Of a stretch of 7,651 nt of DNA, positions 1-7,651 are shown piece after piece. The DNA comes from Thermoplasmata archaeon. GTDB taxonomy: Archaea > Thermoplasmatota > Thermoplasmata > JAGHBH01. Both the position numbers and the translations under genes were made by a program. The notes under the pieces are model-generated. The model saw only the letters and a list, made by a program, of their open reading frames with translations, did no database searches and was not told the origin of the DNA. Position 1 is the stretch's first letter. The number at the start of each line of letters is the position of its first letter. The DNA lies in assembly GCA_021161085.1 (NCBI GenBank), contig JAGHBH010000080.1, positions 1 to 7,651 of the forward strand. Reading direction: 5' to 3'.

Positions 1-57
1 ATTTCTCCAAGAGCCACTTCCACAATGGTATATACCGTATCTTCCTGCCTTCTACGG
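1..57. repeat. Direct repeat, copy 1 (partner at 1502-1558)
   Basis: This segment codes for the end of the visible ATPase. It aligns without gaps to 1502-1558, with differences only at positions 4, 6, 17, 30 and 50, all transitions. Two are silent and three change residues, so the copies have diverged somewhat since duplication. Similarity may continue left of the window. Confidence 0.8.
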
Positions 58-1300
58 TTTCTTCGTCCTCGTGGTTTTCTGTTATTATTGTTCCTTCGTG
101 GAGGGAGAACTCGTTCATTCCCTTGAGCAGTGCTGATATCTCTCTCTTTTTCGTCCTCTTTTCCTCTATGTCCCAGCATACCTGGATGAGGTGTGTTATG
201 TTCATCCCTCTTTTGACTATGAAGTCTATCTCTTTCCCTGTGCCGTCCTTCCAGTAGTATATCTCCACGTCCCGTCTTCTCTGGGATCTTCTCAGGAGTT
301 CCAGGTAGACGAGGTTCTCCATCGTTCGCCCCCTGTTTTCTGTGAATTTGAAGCTCACCGCTGTAGCGAGGCCCGTGTCCACGGAGTAGTATTTGTTGAC
401 CTCTCTCATCTGTTCCCTGAGTTTGAAGGAGAATGGACGGAGAGGATAGATGAGGCCTGACTCATGGAAGTATCCTAGATATTTGGAAACAGTGTCCACT
501 GCCACTCCACACGCATGGGCTATGCTTCTCCGCGTCATTGTGCTGGATGCGTTGCTGGTGACATAATAGGCGATCCTTCTTGCGATGCTGTAGTCCGCCC
601 CGTATCTCGCGGTTATATCCCTTGCTATGACGTCGTCGAACATCTCGTTCAGGTATCTGTTTCTGTTCATGTCGTCCATTTTTATTGCTTCAGGATAGCC
701 TCCGATTCTCATGTATTCGTGGAGATGGTGGAGCATCTCTCCTTTTCGGGCCTCCACGTGCTCCCATCTGAGGTCATCCCATCCGGAGAATGTGAGGTAT
801 TCTCTGAAGGAGAAGGGCAGCACGTGGAATGTGAGATGTCTTCCCGTGAGCACTCTTGAGACATCTTCTTTCAGGAGTGATGACGAGGAGCCTGTTACGA
901 ATATCTGCGAGAACTGTCTTGTGTCGTAGAGCGTTCTGACCCATCGCTCCCAGCCAGGTCTCTCCTGCACTTCGTCTAGAAAGATATGTGTGATCCCTGG
1001 GTTTATCTTTCTGCATTCCGAGAGCAGTCTCTCAAGGTCAGCTGCATATATGCTGTTGTCGTCAAAATTCAGCATCAGAATGTTCTTGGCAGGCGTGCCC
1101 TGTCGGATCAGATGCTCTATTATCTGGTAGAGGAGCGTCGTCTTGCCAGAGCGTCTTGGGCCGATTATTCCTTTGATGAGGCCGGTGCTCAGCGAACTTG
1201 CCACCTCCTCTGTTTTCTCCCGTTTCACGCCCGCGATCTCGTCCAGCAGTCCTCTTTCCACCCACCAGGGGTTCCATCGTCGTATGGCATCGGAGAGCAT
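1..1300 (-). CDS. DUF4143-type AAA ATPase (AAA_14 + PD-(D/E)XK-like C-terminus), 3' end off window
   Basis: The minus strand is open from ATG at 1300 to the left edge, giving 433 residues with no stop. Near the N-terminus are a Walker A motif GPRRSGKT (about residues 47-54), Walker B IFLDEVQ (106-112), a sensor-like VTGSSSSLL (135-143) and the segment LTGRHLTFHVLPFSFREYL (151-169), which is typical of AAA_14/DUF4143 proteins. A winged-helix-like stretch follows at about 260-300. The C-terminal part contains GKEIDFIV and IQVCWD (about 355-377), fitting the restriction-endonuclease-like fold assigned to DUF4143. The family is common in archaea, often multicopy, and its cellular role is poorly known; DNA binding or a toxin/defence role is only possible. 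No ribosome site precedes the ATG, and a TATA box about 26 bases upstream implies a leaderless mRNA. By comparison with the tail copy at 1482-1561, the protein probably ends about 8-10 residues beyond the window. Family assignment is confident; function is not. Confidence 0.88.
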   Translation of the reverse strand, partial: MLSDAIRRWNPWWVERGLLDEIAGVKREKTEEVASSLSTGLIKGIIGPRRSGKTTLLYQIIEHLIRQGTPAKNILMLNFDDNSIYAADLERLLSECRKINPGITHIFLDEVQERPGWERWVRTLYDTRQFSQIFVTGSSSSLLKEDVSRVLTGRHLTFHVLPFSFREYLTFSGWDDLRWEHVEARKGEMLHHLHEYMRIGGYPEAIKMDDMNRNRYLNEMFDDVIARDITARYGADYSIARRIAYYVTSNASSTMTRRSIAHACGVAVDTVSKYLGYFHESGLIYPLRPFSFKLREQMREVNKYYSVDTGLATAVSFKFTENRGRTMENLVYLELLRRSQRRRDVEIYYWKDGTGKEIDFIVKRGMNITHLIQVCWDIEEKRTKKREISALLKGMNEFSLHEGTIITENHEDEETVEGRKIRYIPLWKWLLEK

Positions 1301-1322
1301 GGTGGAGCAAAAGTCGAAAGAC

Positions 1323-1329
1323 TATTTAA
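1323..1329 (-). promoter_or_regulatory. TATA box of the DUF4143 ATPase gene
   Basis: On the minus strand this reads TTAAATA. Its centre is about 26 bases upstream of the ATG at 1300, the usual distance from an archaeal TATA box to the transcription start. Transcription would therefore begin at or next to the start codon, fitting the lack of a ribosome site. Inferred from sequence only. Confidence 0.6.
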
Positions 1330-1342
1330 CTATTCCGATGGT

Positions 1343-1372
1343 CGTTGACAAAAAAGGGCATTTTTGTCCACG
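1343..1372. repeat. Inverted repeat upstream of the ATPase promoter
   Basis: GACAAAAA (1347-1354) is followed by a 6-base loop and its exact complement TTTTTGTC (1361-1368). Three more pairs (CGT 1343-1345 with ACG 1370-1372) extend it after one mismatch, giving a 30-base imperfect palindrome. It lies 14 bases upstream of the ATPase TATA box. It could be an operator for a dimeric regulator. On the plus strand the stem ends in a T5 run, so a terminator-like hairpin is also conceivable, but no plus-strand gene ends here. Confidence 0.55.
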
Positions 1373-1419
1373 CTGATGGAAACATATGTCTTTGAGAACA
1401 CGGGCACGCCATATAGTCA

Positions 1420-1481
1420 TCCCGTATGGGAAGAGAGAGCCGCATGGGATACCATGCTGGGTAATCCTGATACCAGGCCTG
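1420..1481. repeat. Cluster of three short hairpins and a palindrome
   Basis: Within about 60 bases there are three perfect tetraloop hairpins: TCCC-GTAT-GGGA (1420-1431), GCATGG-GATA-CCATGC (1442-1457) and CCTG-ATAC-CAGG (1466-1477). The last overlaps the 8-base palindrome CAGGCCTG (1474-1481). The cluster lies just downstream of the stop codon of the ATPase tail remnant on the minus strand, so it may be the old 3' flank of that gene. No function is recognised. Confidence 0.35.
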
Positions 1482-3013
<1,532 letters not shown>

Positions 3014-3094
3014 GGGTCCTTGGTCTCCCGGCTTCCGCTCCATGTTCCGCCGCCCCCGGTCTCCCTTCCTTCCCTCCTGTCATCCCGTACCGAT

Positions 3095-3100
3095 GGAGGA
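3095..3100 (+). promoter_or_regulatory. Ribosome binding site fixing a TTG start for permease 1
   Basis: GGAGGA ends 6 bases before TTG 3107. No ATG or GTG in the correct frame lies nearby. The upstream in-frame TTG at 3020 has no ribosome site and would add a proline-rich, non-conserved segment. The intergenic stretch 3014-3106 is pyrimidine-rich (notably 3061-3079) and shows no TATA box. Confidence 0.6.
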
Positions 3101-3106
3101 TTGGCA

Positions 3107-4366
3107 TTGCATTCGCTTGCCCCGCTGAAGAGCAAACCCGGAAGAACCGCCGCAACCATCACGGCCCTGGCCATAGCGGTGGCTCTCGCCGTGGTGCTCC
3201 TTTCCCTGGGTTCCGGGATAAAGAGCGGCCATGCCAGCCTGCTGGAGGAGAGGGGTACCGACATATACGTGGGCGGCCAGGGCAGCGGGCTGCTGTTCGA
3301 GACCTTCAACCTGTTCCCCGATGGCAGAAAGACGGCGGGGGAGATAGCCAACATGTCGGAAGTGAGGGCGGCCGTCCCGCACCTGTACGGCAACCTCCCG
3401 TTCTCGGCTTTCAACACGACGAGCATGGAGGAAAGGAACGGCAGCGGCATAATCAGGATCACCCTCTACGGGGTGGTGGCCGGGGGGGCGGATGATTTCG
3501 TCGGGACCGACCAGCCTCTAATAAACGGCACCGGCCTGGAGACCCCCGGAGACCCGTTCTATGACGGCGGCACGTACAACGGCTCCTGGACGGGTGAGAT
3601 CGTCCTGTCCGAGAAGGCGGCGGAGGAGATGGATGCGGATGTGGGGGATGTGGTGTATGTGAACACCTTCCGGCCGGTGAACAACGACAGTCTGGAGGAC
3701 TGGATGGAGAACGCCACACCGTTCACCGTTTCCGCCGTCGGGGATCTCGGGGGAAGAAAGGCGGTGGTCCATCTGTCCGAACTCCAGTATATCTCGGGCC
3801 TGAGGGAGGATGAGGTGGTGGAGATAAGGGTGGACCTGCGCGACCCGGGGGATGCGGCCGCCGTGGCGGAGCGTATAAACGGGGAGTATCCCGTGGCCGC
3901 CTTCACCATAGACGACCTGGCGGGTGAGGCCGACCGCTATGTGTCCACGTTCCAGGGGCTGGGCTCGATTCTCTCGCTTCTGGCCATGGTGGTGGCCTCG
4001 GTGTTCGTTCTCACCGTCATGACCGTGTCCGTCAGGGAGAGGCGCAGGGAGATAGGCATATTGAGGGCCATAGGCATAAGCAGGGCCACCATACTCAAAG
4101 AGACGGCGTTCCAGTCGCTATTTCTCACATCGGTGGGCTGTGCGGCCGGCATGGGCCTGGGCCTGCTGGCTATAAGGGGCATAGAGGGGTATCTGCACGG
4201 TCGGTTCGATGATGTCCTCCCCTCCGGCTTCTCCTTTTCCATCCTGGAGCCGGGGGTGGTTGCCGTGGCCCTGGGGCTGGTGGTGGTCCTCTCCCTTCTG
4301 GGCAGTCTGGTCGCCCTCTACCATATAAACAGCGTGAAGGTCGCGGAGGTGCTGCGCGGTGATTAG
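3107..4366 (+). CDS. MacB/FtsX-type ABC transporter permease 1
   Basis: This is a membrane subunit of an ABC transporter of the MacB/LolCDE/FtsX class. The product from the TTG start is about 419 residues. It has one N-terminal membrane segment (about 15-35) preceded by the usual basic stretch KSKPGRT, then a large extracytoplasmic domain (about 40-280), then three membrane segments (about 285-307, 335-356, 383-405). The coupling region RERRREIGILRAIGISRATI (about 310-329) is the classic FtsX-family signature that contacts the ATPase. The outer domain holds the motif DPFYDGGTYNGSWT (149-162), also found in permease 2. It follows pyrI by 93 bases and overlaps permease 2 by 8. The substrate is unknown; relatives export peptides, lipids or lipoproteins, or act as mechanotransmitters. 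Confidence 0.9.
   Translation: MHSLAPLKSKPGRTAATITALAIAVALAVVLLSLGSGIKSGHASLLEERGTDIYVGGQGSGLLFETFNLFPDGRKTAGEIANMSEVRAAVPHLYGNLPFSAFNTTSMEERNGSGIIRITLYGVVAGGADDFVGTDQPLINGTGLETPGDPFYDGGTYNGSWTGEIVLSEKAAEEMDADVGDVVYVNTFRPVNNDSLEDWMENATPFTVSAVGDLGGRKAVVHLSELQYISGLREDEVVEIRVDLRDPGDAAAVAERINGEYPVAAFTIDDLAGEADRYVSTFQGLGSILSLLAMVVASVFVLTVMTVSVRERRREIGILRAIGISRATILKETAFQSLFLTSVGCAAGMGLGLLAIRGIEGYLHGRFDDVLPSGFSFSILEPGVVAVALGLVVVLSLLGSLVALYHINSVKVAEVLRGD
4345..4351 (+). promoter_or_regulatory. Ribosome binding site of permease 2
   Basis: GGAGGTG lies inside the end of permease 1, 7 bases before the GTG start at 4359. This supports GTG as the real start and coupled translation. Confidence 0.7.
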
Positions 4367-5609
4367 CCTGGCGTTCCGCAACCTTGGCAGGAGGAAGGGG
4401 AGGACGCTGGCCGTCCTTGTCTCCGTGATAGTCGCCGGCAGCCTCCTGTCCTCCACAATAGGGATAGGGGACGGGCTGGTGTCCACGGTGAGGAACAGGG
4501 TGGAGAGCGCCAGGGTGGACATCTTCATAACGGGCGGCCAGCTCCACGGCATCACCCGTGGGCACGAGATAGCGGGAGAGATAGAGGAGATGGAGGGGGT
4601 GAACCTCTCCTCCCCCATGCTGTTCTCTCCGACCACCATACAGGTCAGGAGGCCAGGGGAGGCGGGTATGCCCCTGACCCCGTATCCCGTGGGACTGATA
4701 CCGTCCAGGGCAGGCGTGCTTCTTCCGGGAGAGAACGACAGCACCACCGGATGGTTCTCCGTGCCGGACGACCCCCATTACGCCGGCGGCTCCTACGAGG
4801 GGCCCTGGACGTACGAGATAGGGGTGACCGAAGCCCTGGCCAGGGATCTCAACCTCTCCATAGGCGACCCCATCGAGGTCATGGTGGACGGGGAGTGGAG
4901 GAACTTCACCGTGGTGATGACCTACCGTCCCATACTCGGCGGCCAGGCGTTCTCCGGTGTCTACCTGGTGTTCCTGCACCTCAGCGAACTCCAGACCATC
5001 CTGTCGCTGGATGTGGACCCCTCCACCGGGGCCCCCAGGGATGCCGTTGACACCATAAGCGTCTCCCTGGAAGAGGAATACAGAATGGACAGGGACCTGT
5101 ATGTCAGCCTGCTGGACACCATCAGGGAGGAGTATCCCTTCTACGACGTGGAGTCCAAGGAGGAGATAGTGGGGGAGATGGAATCCAACATGGCCATGGC
5201 CTCCGCCTTCGCCCTGGCCGTCGGGTCGGTGGGCTTCGTCATAGGGGCACTGTTCGTGTCCACCGCCATGCTCATGGCCGTTGACGAGAGAAGGGGGGAG
5301 ATCGCCATGATGCGGGCCATAGGCATAAGCGGGAAAACCATCTTCTCCATCTTCTTCCTGGAGGCCCTGATGATAATAATGATGGGCACCCTTCTGGGAT
5401 TCGGCGTGGGCCACCTGTTCTACGGGTTCATGGCCGACTACATAATGAGGTCCGCCGGCATAGTCATAACAGGCTACATGGGCGGAACCGGAATGATGAT
5501 CAAGTATACCGCCGCCGCCCTGGCCTTCGGCCTGCTCTCATCCTTCTACCCCGCGGCCAAGGCCTCAAGGACGCCTGCGGCAGCCACACTGAGGGAGGAC
5601 GTTCTATGA
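4359..5609 (+). CDS. MacB/FtsX-type ABC transporter permease 2
   Basis: This is the second membrane subunit of the same transporter, 416 residues from a GTG start. The N-terminus MISLAFRNLGRRKGRTLAVL is typical of the family, with the first membrane segment at about 16-36. The outer domain spans about 40-280, and three C-terminal membrane segments lie at about 286-308, 331-353 and 384-402. The coupling motif DERRGEIAMMRAIGISGKTI (309-328) matches that of permease 1. The protein ends ATLREDVL, like many FtsX-family proteins. The outer domain carries DPHYAGGSYEGPWT (138-151), clearly related to the motif in permease 1. Overall the two permeases differ a lot, so they probably form a heterodimer as in LolC-LolE. 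The gene overlaps its neighbours by 8 and 4 bases. Substrate unknown. Confidence 0.92.
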   Translation: MISLAFRNLGRRKGRTLAVLVSVIVAGSLLSSTIGIGDGLVSTVRNRVESARVDIFITGGQLHGITRGHEIAGEIEEMEGVNLSSPMLFSPTTIQVRRPGEAGMPLTPYPVGLIPSRAGVLLPGENDSTTGWFSVPDDPHYAGGSYEGPWTYEIGVTEALARDLNLSIGDPIEVMVDGEWRNFTVVMTYRPILGGQAFSGVYLVFLHLSELQTILSLDVDPSTGAPRDAVDTISVSLEEEYRMDRDLYVSLLDTIREEYPFYDVESKEEIVGEMESNMAMASAFALAVGSVGFVIGALFVSTAMLMAVDERRGEIAMMRAIGISGKTIFSIFFLEALMIIMMGTLLGFGVGHLFYGFMADYIMRSAGIVITGYMGGTGMMIKYTAAALAFGLLSSFYPAAKASRTPAAATLREDVL

Positions 5610-6382
5610 CACGGGAAGCGGCAGAGAAAAGCGTTTCGGACGGCTCGAACACGAAAAGGACGGCAGGGACACCCACCAGCCGGCCGGGCGGGGAGAGCGG
5701 AGGGGGGACGACACCACCCGTGCTGGAGGCGGTCGAGGTCACGAAGATATACAGGATGGGACCCACGGAGATAAGGGCGCTGGACTCCCTCAGCCTCTCC
5801 ATATACAAGGGCGAACTGCTCACCGTGATGGGCCCCTCGGGAAGCGGCAAGACCACACTCCTCAACGTGCTGGGCTGCCTGGATGTGCCCGACTCCGGAA
5901 AGGTGCTGCTGGACGGGGAGGATGTCACCCGGCTGCCGGAGAAGGCGAGGACCAGGATAAGGCTCAGGAAGATAGGCTTCATATTCCAGCAGTTCTACCT
6001 CATACCCACCCTGACCGCCCTGGAGAACGTCATGCTCCCCATGCTGGAGGCCGGCCTCTCCAGGAAAAGGGCGGCGGAGAGGGGAAGGTCCCTCCTGGAG
6101 GAGGTGGGAATGGGGGACAGGGCGGACCACCGTCCCTCCCAGATGAGCGGGGGGGAACAGCAGCGGACGGCCATAGCACGGGCACTGGCCAACAATCCGG
6201 AGATAATCCTGGCCGACGAACCCACCGGCGAGCTGGACACCACCAACGCCGGGATGGTCATAGACCTCCTGAGGAGGCTCACGGCGGAGGAGGGGATAAC
6301 CGTGGTGGTGGTCACCCACGACCCCCGGGTGGCTGAGAAGGGCACGAGAACCATAAACATGGTGGACGGAAGGGTGGTGTAG
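5606..6382 (+). CDS. LolD/MacB-type ABC transporter ATP-binding protein
   Basis: This is the ATPase subunit driving the two permeases encoded just upstream. The 258-residue product has Walker A GPSGSGKT (76-83), Q-loop FIFQQFYLIPTLTALENV (Q128), signature SGGEQQR (181-187), Walker B IILADEP (200-206), D-loop GELD (208-211) and switch histidine THD (H238). The wording PTGELDT is characteristic of the LolD/MacB/FtsE branch. The start ATG 5606 overlaps the permease 2 stop (ATGA) and has GGGAGGA 6 bases upstream. From this start the protein has an unusual 38-residue, Gly/Ser/Thr-rich N-terminal tail before the ABC domain begins at VLEAVEVTKIY. The export substrate cannot be told from sequence. 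Confidence 0.95.
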   Translation: MTREAAEKSVSDGSNTKRTAGTPTSRPGGESGGGTTPPVLEAVEVTKIYRMGPTEIRALDSLSLSIYKGELLTVMGPSGSGKTTLLNVLGCLDVPDSGKVLLDGEDVTRLPEKARTRIRLRKIGFIFQQFYLIPTLTALENVMLPMLEAGLSRKRAAERGRSLLEEVGMGDRADHRPSQMSGGEQQRTAIARALANNPEIILADEPTGELDTTNAGMVIDLLRRLTAEEGITVVVVTHDPRVAEKGTRTINMVDGRVV

Positions 6383-6395
6383 GGGGTACCTTCCA

Positions 6396-6401
6396 TTTTT
6401 T
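6396..6401 (+). terminator. T-tract terminator of the ABC operon
   Basis: A run of six T residues, 14 bases after the stop codon of the ABC ATPase, fits the T-rich terminators of archaea. It lies in the 28-base gap to the convergent methyltransferase remnant. Confidence 0.5.
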
Positions 6402-6410
6402 CTCCCGGTT

Positions 6411-6926
6411 CTACATGCCCCCAAGGGTCTTTTTGACTCTCTTCATCTCTCTCCTGGTGATTTTATACAGTTTAGCCACGAGGCCATCTATTTCTTCCTC
6501 AATACTGCTTACGTCATTACCCTCTTTGGCGAGCTCGTGTGCTTCCTTGGAAAGTTCCGAGAGCCTCTTATGGGTATCGTTGTTCCTGTCGAACCTCGGA
6601 ATCCTAATGGTGTCCTCTATTATCTTCGGCGTTCCAAAACTTTTTGTCCCGCCTGCTATTGAACGAAGCACCATATCGGTTATGCTGGAATTCATTATGG
6701 CACAGATGTAATGGGCCTCGTCTTCGCTGTCTGTTGGTATGAAGGCGAGAACATGTTCGGGAAGAACCAGTTTTTCCCCTATATATCCATCTGAGGACTT
6801 TGAACAACCTATGCTTTTCGTTTCCATTTGTTTTTTCCGGTGATTCGCAGTCATCTTCTCTGGTAGTGCCTCCGGTTTTTCTATGTTTTTTGAGGATGTC
6901 CATCTGTGTGCTGGTATTTCAATGCC
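6411..6926 (-). pseudogene. C-terminal remnant of a large adenine-specific DNA methyltransferase / type IIG-like RM protein
   Basis: The minus strand is open from just inside the first CRISPR repeat (TAA at 6927-6929) to a TAG at 6411; the first ATG is at 6854 and would give 147 residues. The segment GEKLVLPEHVLAFIPTDSEDEAHYICAIMNSS, then GTPKIIEDTIRIPRFD and HKRLSELSKEAHELAKE, then EEEIDGLVAKLYKIT, strongly resembles the extreme C-terminus (target-recognition end) of Eco57I/BREX-like DNA methyltransferases, which are usually around 1000 residues. The catalytic parts (SAM-binding motif, NPPY) are absent and the gene is cut off at the CRISPR array. The 24 codons before ATG 6854 do not resemble the family. 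In the next frame, NKWKRKA immediately upstream of the conserved part looks like the family's WKR segment, hinting at a one-base frameshift near 6815. It is probably non-functional. Base composition is less GC-rich than the ABC operon. Confidence 0.75.
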
Positions 6927-7651
6927 TTATAGGCGGGCGGGAACTACCACCACTTACATATAGTGTATTGGTGATAGGACATGTTTCAATGCCTTATAGG
7001 CGGGCGGGAACTACCTCACATTCCAACAATACGTATTGTATGCGTTCAAGTTTCAATGCCTTATAGGCGGGCGGGAACTACAGGGTCAGAGGTGTTGCTA
7101 TTGGCCCTGATGGCAGTTTCAATGCCTTATAGGCGGGCGGGAACTACCTGTCTCCTCTGGCGGACAAACAGGCCCGAGACTATCAGTTTCAATGCCTTAT
7201 AGGCGGGCGGGAACTACTACCGATACCTCACTACCCTCCACTTCCACCTTGTGTTTCAATGCCTTATAGGCGGGCGGGAACTACGAGTGTGGGGGGGTGA
7301 AAAGGAGCATTCGTCCTGGGTTTCAATGCCTTATAGGCGGGCGGGAACTACAAATTACCACGAATGCGGCGGGCACGTGGTCGCAGTTTCAATGCCTTAT
7401 AGGCGGGCGGGAACTACCTGGTAATGATGGTCCTTAAGATGGATGGAGAGAGTTTCAATGCCTTATAGGCGGGCGGGAACTACTGGGTATGATCGCCAGG
7501 TCCTTCTCCAGGGCTTCGTTTCAATGCCTTATAGGCGGGCGGGAACTACTCATAGAACGCTTTACTAACCTTCTCATAGACTCGTTTCAATGCCCTTATA
7601 GGCGGGCGGGAACTACCATCCGTTGCCGAGGTACTCGCCAACCAGACCCTG
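6916..7651 (-). CRISPR. CRISPR array, 11 repeats, 11 spacers, transcribed on the minus strand
   Basis: The 32-base repeat on the plus strand begins GTTTCAATGCC and ends GGGAACTAC. Copies start at 6916, 6983, 7050, 7116, 7186, 7253, 7320, 7386, 7452, 7518 and 7584. Spacers are 35, 35, 34, 38, 35, 35, 34, 34, 34 and 34 bases, then 35 to the window end, so another repeat could start right at the edge. The repeat contains GCCT-TAT-AGGC. On the minus strand this hairpin is followed directly by ATTGAAAC, the 8-base 5' tag known from Cas6-processed type I-A/I-B/III crRNAs, so transcription runs right to left and the leader lies beyond 7651. The first copy (trailer end) has A instead of G at its outer base; the copy at 7584 has one extra C (33 bases). 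The other nine are identical. No cas gene is in the window, so the subtype cannot be fixed. Confidence 0.98.

Noticed and set aside
515..859. Plus-strand open frames opposite the DUF4143 ATPase
   Set aside because: They lie antisense to a gene with intact Walker motifs and family signatures over its whole length.
3020..3106. TTG at 3020 as the start of permease 1
   Set aside because: It has no ribosome site and adds a Pro/Leu/Ser-rich stretch that does not resemble permease N-termini; TTG 3107 has a well-placed GGAGGA.
4170..5414. Long minus-strand open frame opposite the permeases
   Set aside because: The product is His/Gly/Pro-rich low-complexity sequence antisense to well-supported permease genes; it is a codon-bias shadow.
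6800..7202. Plus-strand frames with repeated peptides such as FQCLIGGRELP
   Set aside because: The peptide repeats are simply translations of the CRISPR repeat.

Overview
The window looks like a piece of a high-GC archaeal chromosome, most likely a euryarchaeon of the Thermoplasmata/Methanomassiliicoccales type. The lineage is an inference. It rests on archaeal TATA boxes at short distances from start codons, one apparently leaderless gene, strong GGAGG ribosome sites inside operons, heavy use of ATA (Ile) and AGG (Arg) codons, a pyrB-pyrI pair, and a CRISPR repeat whose crRNA-sense 3' end is ATTGAAAC.

Layout: (1) 1-1300, minus strand: a DUF4143-type AAA ATPase whose last few codons fall off the left edge. 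(2) 1301-1626: a gene-free divergent region. It holds the ATPase promoter, a long inverted repeat, a cluster of small hairpins, a C-terminal scrap of a second ATPase copy, and the pyrB promoter. (3) 1627-3013, plus strand: pyrB and pyrI, overlapping by 8 bases, which together encode aspartate transcarbamoylase. (4) 3107-6382, plus strand: an ABC transporter operon of two MacB/FtsX-type permeases and a LolD/MacB-type ATPase, tightly overlapped, ending in a T6 tract. (5) 6411-6926, minus strand: the C-terminal remnant of a large DNA methyltransferase or type IIG-like restriction-modification protein. (6) 6916-7651: a CRISPR array with 11 repeats and 11 spacers, continuing to the window edge. No cas gene is visible.

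The core (pyrBI plus the ABC operon) is compact, GC-rich and may be one transcription unit, because no TATA box lies between pyrI and the first permease. The flanks are less GC-rich and look accessory: an ATPase family often found in several copies, a partial duplicate of it, a broken defence gene, and CRISPR. No clearly new system is visible. The points most worth checking are the duplicated ATPase tail with its palindromic promoter region, the CRISPR trailer end fused to the truncated methyltransferase, an altered CRISPR repeat, and a motif shared by the outer domains of the two permeases.
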